A stretch of 64,000 nt of DNA from Sulfuricurvum sp. (GTDB taxonomy: Bacteria; Campylobacterota; Campylobacteria; Campylobacterales; Sulfurimonadaceae), in contig NZ_JAQTNN010000012.1 of assembly GCF_028713855.1 (NCBI RefSeq), forward strand, positions 1 through 64,000. Reading direction: 5' to 3'. Both the position numbers and the translations under genes were made by a program. Of the stretch, positions 28,935 to 36,403 are shown in pieces (positions within the stretch are counted from its first letter, which is position 1; each line of letters begins with the position of its first letter). A model generated the notes under the pieces. It made no database searches and was not told where the DNA came from. It was given only the letters and a program-made list of their open reading frames with translations.

Positions 28935-29900
28935 ATGTTACAAGATCGTTTTGAACGAAAAGTTACCTATTTACGTGTATCAGTTACCGAGCGGTGCAAT
29001 TTTCGCTGCCGCTACTGTATGAGCGAAAAACCCTTTAGCTGGGTACCTAAAGAGAATCTGTTGAGTTATGAAGAGCTTTTTGCATTTATCAAGATCAGTA
29101 TTGATAACGGTATCCAGAAAATCCGTCTTACCGGAGGGGAACCGACAACGCGTGAAAATCTCGATGAACTTATCGCTATGATTCATACCTATGCACCGAA
29201 GGTTGATATTGGACTGACAACCAACGGTTTTTTATTACCTGCACAGGCTGAAAAACTTAAAAATGCAGGATTGCAGCGTGTTAATATTTCTCTCGATTCA
29301 TTGGATCGCGGGACATTAAATTATATCGCACAAAAAGATGTTTTAGATCAAGTTCTCACAGGAATTCGTGCAGCAGTCGATGTGGGGTTGTCGGTCAAAC
29401 TTAACAGCGTTATTTTACGCGGAATCAATGAAGACGAAATCGTCCCTTTGTTTGAATACGCTCAAGGGATCGGTGCACAGATCCGTTATATCGAATACAT
29501 GGAAAATTCCCACGCGAGCAACGCGCTCAAAGGGCTTAGAAGTGATGAAATCATTGAAGTATTAGGCAAATCTTATTCTTTCATTCCGATTGACAAAGAG
29601 GTGAGCGGACCGGCAAATTTATATGAAACTCCGCAGGGGTACCGTTTTGGAACGATCGAGCCTCATCGCCATGATTTTTGTGCCACGTGTGATCGTTTGC
29701 GTCTTACGGCGGAGGGGGATTTGATCGGGTGTTTATACTTCGAGGGGGCAAAAAGTATTAAAGACGCGATACGAGATGGAAATCGTAAAAAAGTGACCGA
29801 AATCTTAGAAGATGTCGTATTTAACAAACCTGAAAAGAATTTTTGGGGTATCGAGAATGTTGAAGTATCTTCTCGTGCCTTTTACCGTACGGGCGGGTGA
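28935..29900 (+). CDS. moaA: MoaA, GTP 3',8-cyclase of molybdenum cofactor synthesis
   Basis: A 321-residue radical SAM enzyme converting GTP to the pterin precursor. The N-terminal cluster motif is CNFRCRYC (C21, C25, C28) with RLTGGEPTTR; the second cluster is bound by FCATCDRLRLTAEGDLIGC near residue 250. The ATG at 28935 follows the predicted start by 24 bases. NapA needs this cofactor, which explains the shared FNR-type control. The final GG, important in MoaA, is present (RTGG). Confidence 0.93.
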   Translation: MLQDRFERKVTYLRVSVTERCNFRCRYCMSEKPFSWVPKENLLSYEELFAFIKISIDNGIQKIRLTGGEPTTRENLDELIAMIHTYAPKVDIGLTTNGFLLPAQAEKLKNAGLQRVNISLDSLDRGTLNYIAQKDVLDQVLTGIRAAVDVGLSVKLNSVILRGINEDEIVPLFEYAQGIGAQIRYIEYMENSHASNALKGLRSDEIIEVLGKSYSFIPIDKEVSGPANLYETPQGYRFGTIEPHRHDFCATCDRLRLTAEGDLIGCLYFEGAKSIKDAIRDGNRKKVTEILEDVVFNKPEKNFWGIENVEVSSRAFYRTGG

Positions 29901-29936
29901 GAGAACGTATGTATTCTCATAAGAACATTCAGGCAT

Positions 29937-29985
29937 TTGACCTATATCAAAGACATTAAGCCGATAATCCTCTATAATTGTCGAA
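29937..29985 (+). promoter_or_regulatory. FNR-type promoter of a non-coding transcript
   Basis: TTGACCTATATCAA at 29937-29950 (centre 29943.5) and a perfect TATAAT at 29973-29978 put the start near 29985, so the box is at -41.5. No open reading frame follows; the structured element at 30010 begins 25 bases into the transcript. Confidence 0.65.
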
Positions 29986-30100
29986 CCATAAAAAAAGTCT
30001 TCCCCCCTCAGGGGTTGATTCAAACAGTATGGCAAAGTGACCTCCTTCAGATAGCTTCGATTCAAAGCACTGTACTGTTTGACTCAATTCCTCAACATTA
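29985..30100 (+). ncRNA. candidate FNR-controlled structured RNA, copy 2
   Basis: Outer arms 30010-30029 and 30073-30092 pair over about 20 bases with few mismatches (TTGATTCAAACAGTA against TACTGTTTGACTCAA). The internal region has CCTCCTT, ATAGC, GAT and AAAGCACT in the same order as the minus-strand copy at 15639-15722. Between copies the outer stem changes on both sides (for example AGCAG/CTGCT to AACAG/CTGTT), as expected of a conserved RNA helix. A CCCC/GGGG hairpin (30004-30014) overlaps the 5' arm. A separate promoter at 30131 drives the next gene, so this looks like a free small RNA rather than a leader. The 3' end is not defined. Confidence 0.5.
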
Positions 30101-30130
30101 AAAAGCTAGCTTCATCAACAGAATGATATA

Positions 30131-30179
30131 TTGATTTGTATCAAGTCGCATTACCCAAAATACCTTTATACTCTCGAAA
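30131..30179 (+). promoter_or_regulatory. FNR-type promoter of the membrane protein and siroheme reductase genes
   Basis: TTGATTTGTATCAA at 30131-30144 (centre 30137.5) and TATACT at 30167-30172 place the start near 30179, box at -41.5, leaving a 17-base leader to the GTG at 30196. Confidence 0.66.
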
Positions 30180-30195
30180 AATTAAAGGAGATCCT

Positions 30196-30636
30196 GTGAC
30201 ATGGATTTTATATATTCATATTCTCTCTGCATGTGCATGGATCGGCGGTAGTATCGTATTATTCGGATTAGGGATATTTATTCGAGATCGTGCGACTCAA
30301 GAGGCCGTATACGGAGCAATCGGACCGTTTTATGGATATTTTGAAACGGTATGGCTGATAATTTTAATCAGTACGGGATTTATATTGGGAGATCATTATC
30401 AGCTTTTTAGCGTTATGCACACCGATACAGAGCTTGGGCACTATGTGACATGGAAATTAGTCTTGGTTTCACTCCTGAGTATAGCAACGATGGTTCATCT
30501 CTATATCGCTTTCGCTACCCATAAGACAACCCGTACCTTGGTTCAAAAATTCCTTTCCCGAGGCGGATCGCTTGCAATTTTTCTCCTTAATCTTGCTATC
30601 TTGTGGGTTGCGATCAATATCCGATCGGCTCTATAA
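30196..30636 (+). CDS. small four-helix membrane protein (CopD/DUF2269-like)
   Basis: A 146-residue protein with four hydrophobic helices; the first has HILSACAWIGGSIVLFG, a pattern seen in CopD-like and DUF2269 membrane proteins with possible heme- or copper-binding histidines. The GTG start at 30196 follows AAAGGAG by five bases; a frame extension to 30136 lies upstream of the predicted transcript and is rejected. It precedes the siroheme reductase by 6 bases and shares its promoter, suggesting a link to nitrite metabolism. Exact role unknown. Confidence 0.7.
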   Translation: MTWILYIHILSACAWIGGSIVLFGLGIFIRDRATQEAVYGAIGPFYGYFETVWLIILISTGFILGDHYQLFSVMHTDTELGHYVTWKLVLVSLLSIATMVHLYIAFATHKTTRTLVQKFLSRGGSLAIFLLNLAILWVAINIRSAL

Positions 30637-30642
30637 ATAACG

Positions 30643-32403
30643 GTGACAACAATGGAAATGACGGAAAAAAAATTAAATAAACGTGAACGCCATAAGGCAG
30701 CCCTTTCTCCTTTCGAATACTATCCTCAAATTGAGACATTGGACTTTAACGGTATCAGCGAAGGGGACGGATTTTATTTACAGGATTTCGGTATTTTTAA
30801 CACCCCCATCGAAGAGGATGAGTATACACTTCGTTTACGCATAACCGCAGGGCGTATCACAACGGTTCAACTGCGAGCCATTGCCGATATTGCAAAGGGC
30901 AATGAGCTTGAGATTATTCTCACCGCGCGTGCCGGTATACAATTGCATGGGCTTAACAGCGAAAATGTATTGCACATATTCAAAGAGATTAATGAGCTTG
31001 GGATTTCAACATGGCAAACTTTCGGGGATAACGTACGCAACATTGTGACCGATGTCTTTGATGGACGAGGTTGTATGAGTGTTATCGAAACCTATCCGCT
31101 GATTCTGCAAATGCAGGAATATTTTCTTAAAACTCCCCATCTTGTCGGTATGCTGCCGCGTAGAATATCCACGGGGATTTCGGGCAACAGTGCCAACGTC
31201 ACCTCGTTTTTCGCCAATGACCTCTATTTTGCACTGGCTAAAAGAGAGGAAATATTCGGATTTAACGTCTATATGGGAGGAAAAAATACCGAGATCGCCC
31301 GCAGTGCCGATATTTTTTTATTGCCCGATGAAGTTGTCCCCTTTTTCAAAGCATTTATTGAAGCATTCAACACGCATGGCCTGCGCTTTACCCGAACCCG
31401 AACCCGACTATTTCATTTGCTTGAAGAGATCACAATGGAAACATTTGTGGAACATATTGCACATGAATACCAAAAAACTTGGCAACAAGCAGGCAATCTA
31501 GTGTTAGAAAAAGGACTTTTTTCACGATATCAAAAGCTACAAGACGGAAGTTATGCGTTTTGCTACGAGAGCAATTTCGGGCGTATCAGTGCCGAAGAGT
31601 TGGTGGCTATTGCGGATTTTGCCGAGACATACTCTGCCGAGGTACGATTAAGTACGGATCACAATCTTTATATTCTCGGACTATCTCAGTCATTCTCTCC
31701 TTTTGAACATCTCAAAAAGAGCCAGACTATTGTTGCGTGCGCAGGAAGCCATTATTGCCCTTATTCATTTTGGAATATTAAAGACGACGCACAATTGCTC
31801 CCTTTGGAGAAAATAGCTGAGCATCGTATTCAAATAGGGATTTCAGGATGCGGCAAAGGGTGCGGGAGACACCAGCATTGCGATATCGGGCTCATCGGGC
31901 TGCGTACCAATAATTTCGGCAATACGGACAAAGGCGCCCGCATCTATCTCGGGGCCGAACACTCCGCAGGGATCAGTGTCGGACGAGAACTCTTTGAGAT
32001 GGTTCCCTTAGAACATATCCGATCGGTGATTGATCTTATTATCCATGAATATGAACGGAGTGGTTGTGATACGTTTGAATCTTTTTCCGAAAGCATTTTA
32101 AATCGGTATAGCGTAGAATTTATTGCATTATGGCTCTTGGCAAAATTGGAATGCGGATCAGCAATAGCATTGTATGAGGTGGAAAAACGGGAAAATATTG
32201 CTGAAGAAGATCAGTTTTTGTTAGAAAAAGAGTTGTTTTTTCAGTATTTTCCCAAAGCGTCTTTTGTGTTGCTGATTGAGGACAATTTGAATGAAGCGAT
32301 ACGTCAATTGAGTAAAAAACTTTGGAGTGTTGGAGAAAGCGATCAAGAGATCGCTCCACAAATTAAAAAACTGCTTGTCAGTAAAAAATACTGGGAAGTT
32401 TGA
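30643..32403 (+). CDS. siroheme nitrite/sulfite reductase
   Basis: A 586-residue protein of the ferredoxin-nitrite/sulfite reductase family. The [4Fe-4S]-siroheme ligands are visible as C366-x5-C372 (ACAGSHYC) and C403-x3-C407 (GCGKGCGRH), with the ferredoxin-like half domain before them (LRLRITAGRITTVQLRAIA). The sequence shows no signal peptide, so it is cytoplasmic. FNR-type control and the nap neighbourhood favour nitrite assimilation or detoxification over sulfite reduction, but this cannot be settled from sequence. The gene's 3' end is repeated at 35312-35338 on the far side of the defence island. Confidence 0.82.
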   Translation: MTTMEMTEKKLNKRERHKAALSPFEYYPQIETLDFNGISEGDGFYLQDFGIFNTPIEEDEYTLRLRITAGRITTVQLRAIADIAKGNELEIILTARAGIQLHGLNSENVLHIFKEINELGISTWQTFGDNVRNIVTDVFDGRGCMSVIETYPLILQMQEYFLKTPHLVGMLPRRISTGISGNSANVTSFFANDLYFALAKREEIFGFNVYMGGKNTEIARSADIFLLPDEVVPFFKAFIEAFNTHGLRFTRTRTRLFHLLEEITMETFVEHIAHEYQKTWQQAGNLVLEKGLFSRYQKLQDGSYAFCYESNFGRISAEELVAIADFAETYSAEVRLSTDHNLYILGLSQSFSPFEHLKKSQTIVACAGSHYCPYSFWNIKDDAQLLPLEKIAEHRIQIGISGCGKGCGRHQHCDIGLIGLRTNNFGNTDKGARIYLGAEHSAGISVGRELFEMVPLEHIRSVIDLIIHEYERSGCDTFESFSESILNRYSVEFIALWLLAKLECGSAIALYEVEKRENIAEEDQFLLEKELFFQYFPKASFVLLIEDNLNEAIRQLSKKLWSVGESDQEIAPQIKKLLVSKKYWEV

Positions 32404-32406
32404 ACT
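32374..32406. repeat. left repeat of the defence island (3' end of the siroheme reductase gene)
   Basis: CTTGTCAGTA at 32374-32383, then AAAAATA, then CTGGGAAGTTTGAACT at 32391-32406, spanning the last codons and the stop. The same blocks recur at 35312-35338 with the seven-base spacer reduced to G. Confidence 0.75.
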
Positions 32407-32499
32407 ATATCCTATTTCATATAGACATAAATCGGCAATTCCATCCCATTGCTAAGTAATACTGATCTTTTTTGGGGTATTGAAAGATGTTCTGAGTGT

Positions 32500-32528
32500 T
32501 TTACGGAACGAGTAACTTTCGCTATAAT
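32500..32528 (+). promoter_or_regulatory. sigma70-like promoter of the defence island
   Basis: TTTACG (32500-32505), 17-base spacer, TATAAT (32523-32528). Just downstream CCTTACT-ttaac-AGTAAGG (32531-32549) forms a perfect short dyad in the leader that could be an operator or leader hairpin. The rest of 32404-32680 holds only short open frames; one of 25 codons from a TTG near 32559 ends in TGA and is not convincing. Confidence 0.5.
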
Positions 32529-32680
32529 CTCCTTACTTTAACAGTAAGGCACAAAATTTGTCCATTTTTAAAAAATCTATACTCAATTCCATTAAACAAG
32601 GTGAAAGCCTTGTCAATATGCGCTGTATGGGTTGAGTGAGGATGAGTGGGAATGAGATAGCGATTGTGGAGGGGAACTAA

Positions 32681-33868
32681 ATGACACCAGATGACAAAGA
32701 ATATTTCTATTATGAAAAATTAGAAGAGGATACACTTAGCGTTAGTCCACAATTTCCACCAGACAAACAATATGTTGATGGAGAAGTAATTGAAAGACAC
32801 AGTAGAGGTGTTTCAATGAAATTTGGAGATAGTACAAATCATAAAATGACTAAAAGAGTAGAAAGCAAAGATGGAATTGAAATTCATTTAAAAACTACCG
32901 ATAATGCCAAGCAAGAAATAAAAGCATATTTTTATGAAGATACAAGGAACATAAAAACATTAACTGTTCAAAGATGGATGACAAAAACTGGTAATGCTTG
33001 TAAAGAATCTATGGTACTTTATGGAGAACAATTAGATTTGTTATTGAAATTTGTACAAGCATTAAAAGGGATACCATTAACTGGCAAGGGAAGAGTTACA
33101 ATCCCTTTAAATATTGCTTTAGATAAAGTAAATGAGTTCAAAATAGACGATAAACAGGTAATACAATATCTAAAAGAAAATCCCAATGTAATAAAAAAAG
33201 TTGTTGAAAATGAAGTAACGGAATCAGATGTAATTTCTTTAGGATATAGAAAACAACAACTCGCTAAATTTGAAAATATGTTAGAAGATGATAGTCTAAA
33301 AGAGGCAGATTGGCAGAAATTTTTCGAAGCAAATACGTGGATATTTGGGTATGGATTGTCATATATTTTTCAAACCGAGTTAGATGACAAGAAAATTGAA
33401 CAAGTTGTCAGCGGATATGATTTTAATAACTCAGGTAAAAGAGTAGATGGGTTGCTAAAAACTGCTGGAATGATAAAATCCTTGTGTTTTGTAGAGCTCA
33501 AAACTCATAAAACAGATTTATTAGAAAACAAACCTTATCGAGGTAGTTGTTGGAGTATTTCAAAAGAATTATCAGGTGCAATTGCACAAATTCAAAATAC
33601 TGTTTCCCTTAGTATGAATAATTTTTTTGACAAAATTCAATTAAAAGATAGTCATGGTAATTTGACAGGAGAAGAGGTTTTTAACTTTCAACCGAAATCA
33701 TTTTTGATTATTGGTAAGCTTGATGAATTCCAAAATGAGCATGGTGTTAATTCGGATAAATATAGATCATTTGAATTATTCCGTAAAAATATTTTTACTC
33801 CCGAAATAATGACCTTTGATGAGCTTTATGAAAGAGCAAAGCATATAGTTAGTCAAGGAAGCAAATAG
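32681..33868 (+). CDS. Shedu-like anti-phage nuclease (DUF4263, SduA)
   Basis: A 395-residue protein with the DUF4263/Shedu signature in its C-terminal half: EADWQKFFEANTWIFGYG (208-225), KRVDGLLK with D256, VELKTH with E272 and K274, then SKELSGAIAQIQNT (294-307). This is a PD-(D/E)xK nuclease core with the extra Gln typical of Shedu. The N-terminal 200 residues are a separate, poorly conserved regulatory region. Shedu proteins are single-gene phage defence systems. Codon use is markedly AT-rich compared with the flanking respiratory genes, supporting acquisition by transfer. Confidence 0.85.
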   Translation: MTPDDKEYFYYEKLEEDTLSVSPQFPPDKQYVDGEVIERHSRGVSMKFGDSTNHKMTKRVESKDGIEIHLKTTDNAKQEIKAYFYEDTRNIKTLTVQRWMTKTGNACKESMVLYGEQLDLLLKFVQALKGIPLTGKGRVTIPLNIALDKVNEFKIDDKQVIQYLKENPNVIKKVVENEVTESDVISLGYRKQQLAKFENMLEDDSLKEADWQKFFEANTWIFGYGLSYIFQTELDDKKIEQVVSGYDFNNSGKRVDGLLKTAGMIKSLCFVELKTHKTDLLENKPYRGSCWSISKELSGAIAQIQNTVSLSMNNFFDKIQLKDSHGNLTGEEVFNFQPKSFLIIGKLDEFQNEHGVNSDKYRSFELFRKNIFTPEIMTFDELYERAKHIVSQGSK

Positions 33869-33906
33869 GTGAATACTCTCAATGACAATAGGAGATAAAA
33901 AAAAGC

Positions 33907-34731
33907 ATGGCAATATCATTATTTAATAATGCGGTTATTGAACAACTATCAAAAATTCTTGCAGATACACAAAACGGATTTACTGGTTCAGAGATTGGAT
34001 CTTTATTGCATGAAAGCAATATACCTGATGTTGAACCTACAATTACAAAATGGCGACGTTTAAATACAGCATTGGTTCATAAACAAGCAAAAGATAAGTG
34101 TGCTAACAATATTCTCTCTTTTCTCCAAAATGCGTTAAACCCTGCTCGTCATATCAATAGACCTCAATGGTTTAATGATACTAGATATGAAATCAATCGT
34201 ATTTTGAGTTTTGAAGGGTATGAGATTGGTGACAATGGAAAAGTTGTCCAATCAAAAAAAGCAACCACAATAAATGAAGCAACCGCACGTGCACAACAAC
34301 TTAGAACAGACCTTATAGCTCGAAAAGTTCATCATGATGTATTGCTATTTTGTAAAGAAGAACTTCTCGTTGATAACTACTTTCATGCGGTATTTGAAGC
34401 GACAAAAAGTATTGCAGAAAAAATTAGAAATAAAACCGATTTGAATAGTGATGGATCAGAGTTAGTTGATGAAGCATTTGCATTTAAAAATCAAATTCCT
34501 CATTTAGCTCTCAACTCATTAGTATCTGAAAGTGAGCAGAGCGAGCAAAAAGGATTTATGAATTTACTAAAAGGTGTATTCGGCACATTCCGAAACACGA
34601 CAGCACACGCCCCAAAAATTACATGGAAAATAGCGGAAGAAGATGCTTTGGACATTTTATCAATGATTTCATTGATCCATCGTCGGCTAGACAAAGCGAT
34701 AGAAGCTAAAAAAATGTATCAAATAAAGTGA
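33907..34731 (+). CDS. TIGR02391 (Ymh) family protein with HEPN-like motif
   Basis: A 274-residue protein. The C-terminal domain contains FRNTTAHAP with R229-N-T-T-A-H234, the R-x4-H arrangement of HEPN ribonuclease families, followed by WKIAEEDALDILSMISLIHRRLDKA as in TIGR02391 proteins. These are frequent in defence islands and may be RNases that abort infection; direct proof is scarce. It starts 38 bases after the Shedu gene with AGGAG upstream and has the same AT-rich codon use, so they were probably acquired together. Confidence 0.75.
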   Translation: MAISLFNNAVIEQLSKILADTQNGFTGSEIGSLLHESNIPDVEPTITKWRRLNTALVHKQAKDKCANNILSFLQNALNPARHINRPQWFNDTRYEINRILSFEGYEIGDNGKVVQSKKATTINEATARAQQLRTDLIARKVHHDVLLFCKEELLVDNYFHAVFEATKSIAEKIRNKTDLNSDGSELVDEAFAFKNQIPHLALNSLVSESEQSEQKGFMNLLKGVFGTFRNTTAHAPKITWKIAEEDALDILSMISLIHRRLDKAIEAKKMYQIK

Positions 34732-34756
34732 GTCAAAATACCGAAGAGGGGAAAGC

Positions 34757-35155
34757 GTGAGCAAACGATTCGATGAATGGAACGAGATTAAAAAGACCGC
34801 AGAAAGCAACGAAAAAATTGCTAACTTTCGGCAAAAAGAGATTTTTGTGACGAATATCGGTGAGAATGTTGGGTTTGAGCAAAACGGTAAAGGTGAACAG
34901 TTCCTGCGTCCTGTCCTCGTCTATAAGAAATTCAGCTCCCGCCTCTTTTTAGGTATCCCGTTGACCAAGACAGTACGAGAAGGTATTTTCTATCACAGTT
35001 TTGAGTTTAAAGAGGGGATCAACAGCACCGCGTTATTAAGCCAAATTAGATTATTTGATGCAAAAAGATTGCACTACCGTGTAGGGATGATAAACAAAGA
35101 TGATTTTGAGCTTGTAAAAGGGAAGTTAAAAACATTACTAGAAGTTACCCCTTGA
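34757..35155 (+). CDS. PemK/MazF-like toxin
   Basis: A 132-residue protein. The central region IFVTNIGENVGFEQNGKGE, then RPVLVYKKFSS and LFLGIPLTK, matches the MazF/PemK beta-barrel fold (first strand, RPVLV core, PLT motif). MazF toxins are mRNA endonucleases. About 30 charged residues precede the domain. No MazE-like antitoxin of usual size is next to it; a 39-codon frame from TTG 35152 is the only candidate. Its coding sequence is less AT-rich than the two genes before it. Confidence 0.75.
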   Translation: MSKRFDEWNEIKKTAESNEKIANFRQKEIFVTNIGENVGFEQNGKGEQFLRPVLVYKKFSSRLFLGIPLTKTVREGIFYHSFEFKEGINSTALLSQIRLFDAKRLHYRVGMINKDDFELVKGKLKTLLEVTP

Positions 35156-35165
35156 AAACAAGGGG
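35148..35165 (+). terminator. hairpin at the end of the MazF-like gene
   Basis: CCCCTTG-aaaa-CAAGGGG is a perfect seven-base stem spanning the toxin gene stop codon. There is no T run after it, so termination is uncertain; it could instead control a small frame beginning at TTG 35152. Confidence 0.35.
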
Positions 35166-35311
35166 AGCGCATAAAGCGATTTATGAAAGTATTATAGCAC
35201 AATTAATGATTAAACAGTATTTACTAGAAGAAGAGGTTATGACAAAAGACAGAGTAGAAGTTCATTATTAAATGCCCCATGCTACCTATCCGAAGAAGCC
35301 TCCCTTGGAGT

Positions 35312-35338
35312 CTTGTCAGTAGCTGGGAAGTTTGAACT
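35312..35338. repeat. right repeat of the defence island
   Basis: CTTGTCAGTA (35312-35321), G, CTGGGAAGTTTGAACT (35323-35338). It would encode LVSSWEV-stop, a near copy of the last codons of the siroheme reductase. The interval between repeats is about 2.93 kb and holds the three island genes but no recombinase. Confidence 0.75.
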
Positions 35339-35347
35339 TCATAGTAC

Positions 35348-35773
35348 TTAAGGATTAAAGTTTTTCAATCCGCCTTGAAGATACGTAACATGTTTGAACC
35401 CTAACTGCATTAATCGCTGTGCCGCGAACACCGATCTCGGCTCCAATGCGCAATAAACAACAAATGTATCCTCTTTGGTGTATTTATCAAGGATTAATTT
35501 TGGATATTTTATTTCCAGAAATCCCCGTGAAATTTTGACTTGACGATCGTAATCAATCGTACTTTTTTCCCACTCATCCGGATCTCTAACATCCAAAAGT
35601 ATGATTTTATTTTCTGCCATCAGTGTTTTGAGCTTTTGCGGTTCCATAGGCTCTACCTGCGCTTTTGCTTCTTTGAGCAATGCTTTTGTCTCATCGGTTA
35701 ATACCGGTTCATTGGCCCACAAACCAGCTGACATAAAAACCAGTGTAAAGACGACGCTTGCGATCTTTTTCAT
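35348..35773 (-). CDS. periplasmic rhodanese-domain protein
   Basis: A 141-residue protein with a signal peptide (1-20, SAGLWANE) and a single rhodanese domain. The active-site loop is YCALEPRS with C108 and R113 (C-x4-R) and ILLDVRDPDEW precedes it. Periplasmic rhodaneses handle sulfane sulfur or related thiols; the substrate here is unknown. The start at 35773 follows GGAAG; a longer frame to 35866 lies mostly upstream of the transcript start. The first 22 codons are duplicated at 36307-36372. Confidence 0.82.
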   Translation of the reverse strand: MKKIASVVFTLVFMSAGLWANEPVLTDETKALLKEAKAQVEPMEPQKLKTLMAENKIILLDVRDPDEWEKSTIDYDRQVKISRGFLEIKYPKLILDKYTKEDTFVVYCALEPRSVFAAQRLMQLGFKHVTYLQGGLKNFNP

Positions 35774-35793
35774 TTTCACTTCCTTATTAAAGA

Positions 35794-35842
35794 TGAAACC
35801 ATAGTAGCTAAATCTGTGGGAATATCGTTTGATGTAGATCAT
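35794..35842 (-). promoter_or_regulatory. FNR-type promoter of the rhodanese gene
   Basis: TTGATGTAGATCAT at 35829-35842 (centre 35835.5; one mismatch in the right half-site) and TACTAT on the minus strand (35801-35806). The start is near 35794, box at -41.5. An exact copy lies at 36428-36441. Confidence 0.6.
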
Positions 35843-35866
35843 GAAAGAGGTTGGATAGAATCGCAT

Positions 35867-35893
35867 TTGACACCATAGGGTAAAGTGTATAAT
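35867..35893 (+). promoter_or_regulatory. sigma70-like promoter facing the nucleotidyltransferase gene, first copy
   Basis: TTGACA (35867-35872), 15-base spacer, TATAAT (35888-35893). The short spacer is unusual. The second copy at 36466-36492 drives the intact gene at 36649 with a leader of about 150 bases. Confidence 0.45.
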
Positions 35894-36049
35894 AGGGTAC
35901 TAAATGACACTTTAAATGCTTCCGTCCTCTACATTGATCTATAGTGTTTAAAAATATTCAAAAAACTGATGAATTGCATGGAACATTATGTTATGATTTA
36001 GTAACAATGTCTTAACTTTTTAAAATATCTTTTCGTACTAAGGAGCATA

Positions 36050-36403
36050 ATGAAAGCAGTGGTTATGGCAGGCGGGTTCGGAACACGGATACAACCTCTT
36101 ACACATTCAATCCCTAAACCAATGTTACCGATCATGAATCGTCCGATGATGGAACACACCATTGTGAGCCTAAGAGATCTGGGAATTACAGAGTTTATTA
36201 TCCTTCTGTATTTCAAGCCCGAAGTTATCAAAGACTATTTTAAAGACGGAAGCAAGTGGGGGATTAACATCACTTATGTAGTTCCGGATGATGATTACGG
36301 AACGGCTTCATTGGCCCACAAACCAGCTGACATAAAAACCAGTGTAAAGACGACGCTTGCGATCTTTTTCATTTTCACTTCCTTATTAAAGATGAAACCA
36401 TAG
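36050..36403 (+). pseudogene. truncated 5' copy of the nucleotidyltransferase gene
   Basis: The first 85 codons (to DDDYGTA) are identical to the intact gene at 36649. After 36306 the frame runs into the reverse strand of the duplicated rhodanese start and adds 31 unrelated residues ([10 protein letters not shown]...) before a stop. It keeps the GGFGTRIQP nucleotide loop but lacks the rest of the catalytic domain. It has a complete promoter and ribosome-binding site (AAGGAG), so it may be expressed as a 117-residue chimera. Confidence 0.85.
36295..36372 (-). pseudogene. truncated 5' copy of the rhodanese gene
   Basis: The first 22 codons of the rhodanese (its signal peptide) followed by AVP and a stop where the duplication junction runs into the nucleotidyltransferase antisense strand. 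The duplicated FNR-type box (36428-36441) and -10 hexamer are intact, so a 25-residue signal-peptide-like product could be made. Confidence 0.75.

Larger units (their letters stand above)
35708..36306. repeat. 599-bp tandem duplication, first unit
   Basis: Identical to 36307-36905 wherever compared. The unit covers the 5' 22 codons of the rhodanese gene, the divergent promoter region, and the first 85 codons of the nucleotidyltransferase gene. Confidence 0.93.

Noticed and set aside
30136..30195. Longer form of the CopD-like protein starting at TTG 30136
   Set aside because: The codon lies inside the FNR-type box and upstream of the predicted transcript; GTG 30196 has a good AAAGGAG.
32531..32549. 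CCTTACT/AGTAAGG dyad read as a CRISPR-like or attachment repeat
   Set aside because: It occurs once, and the island boundaries are better explained by the repeated reductase gene end.
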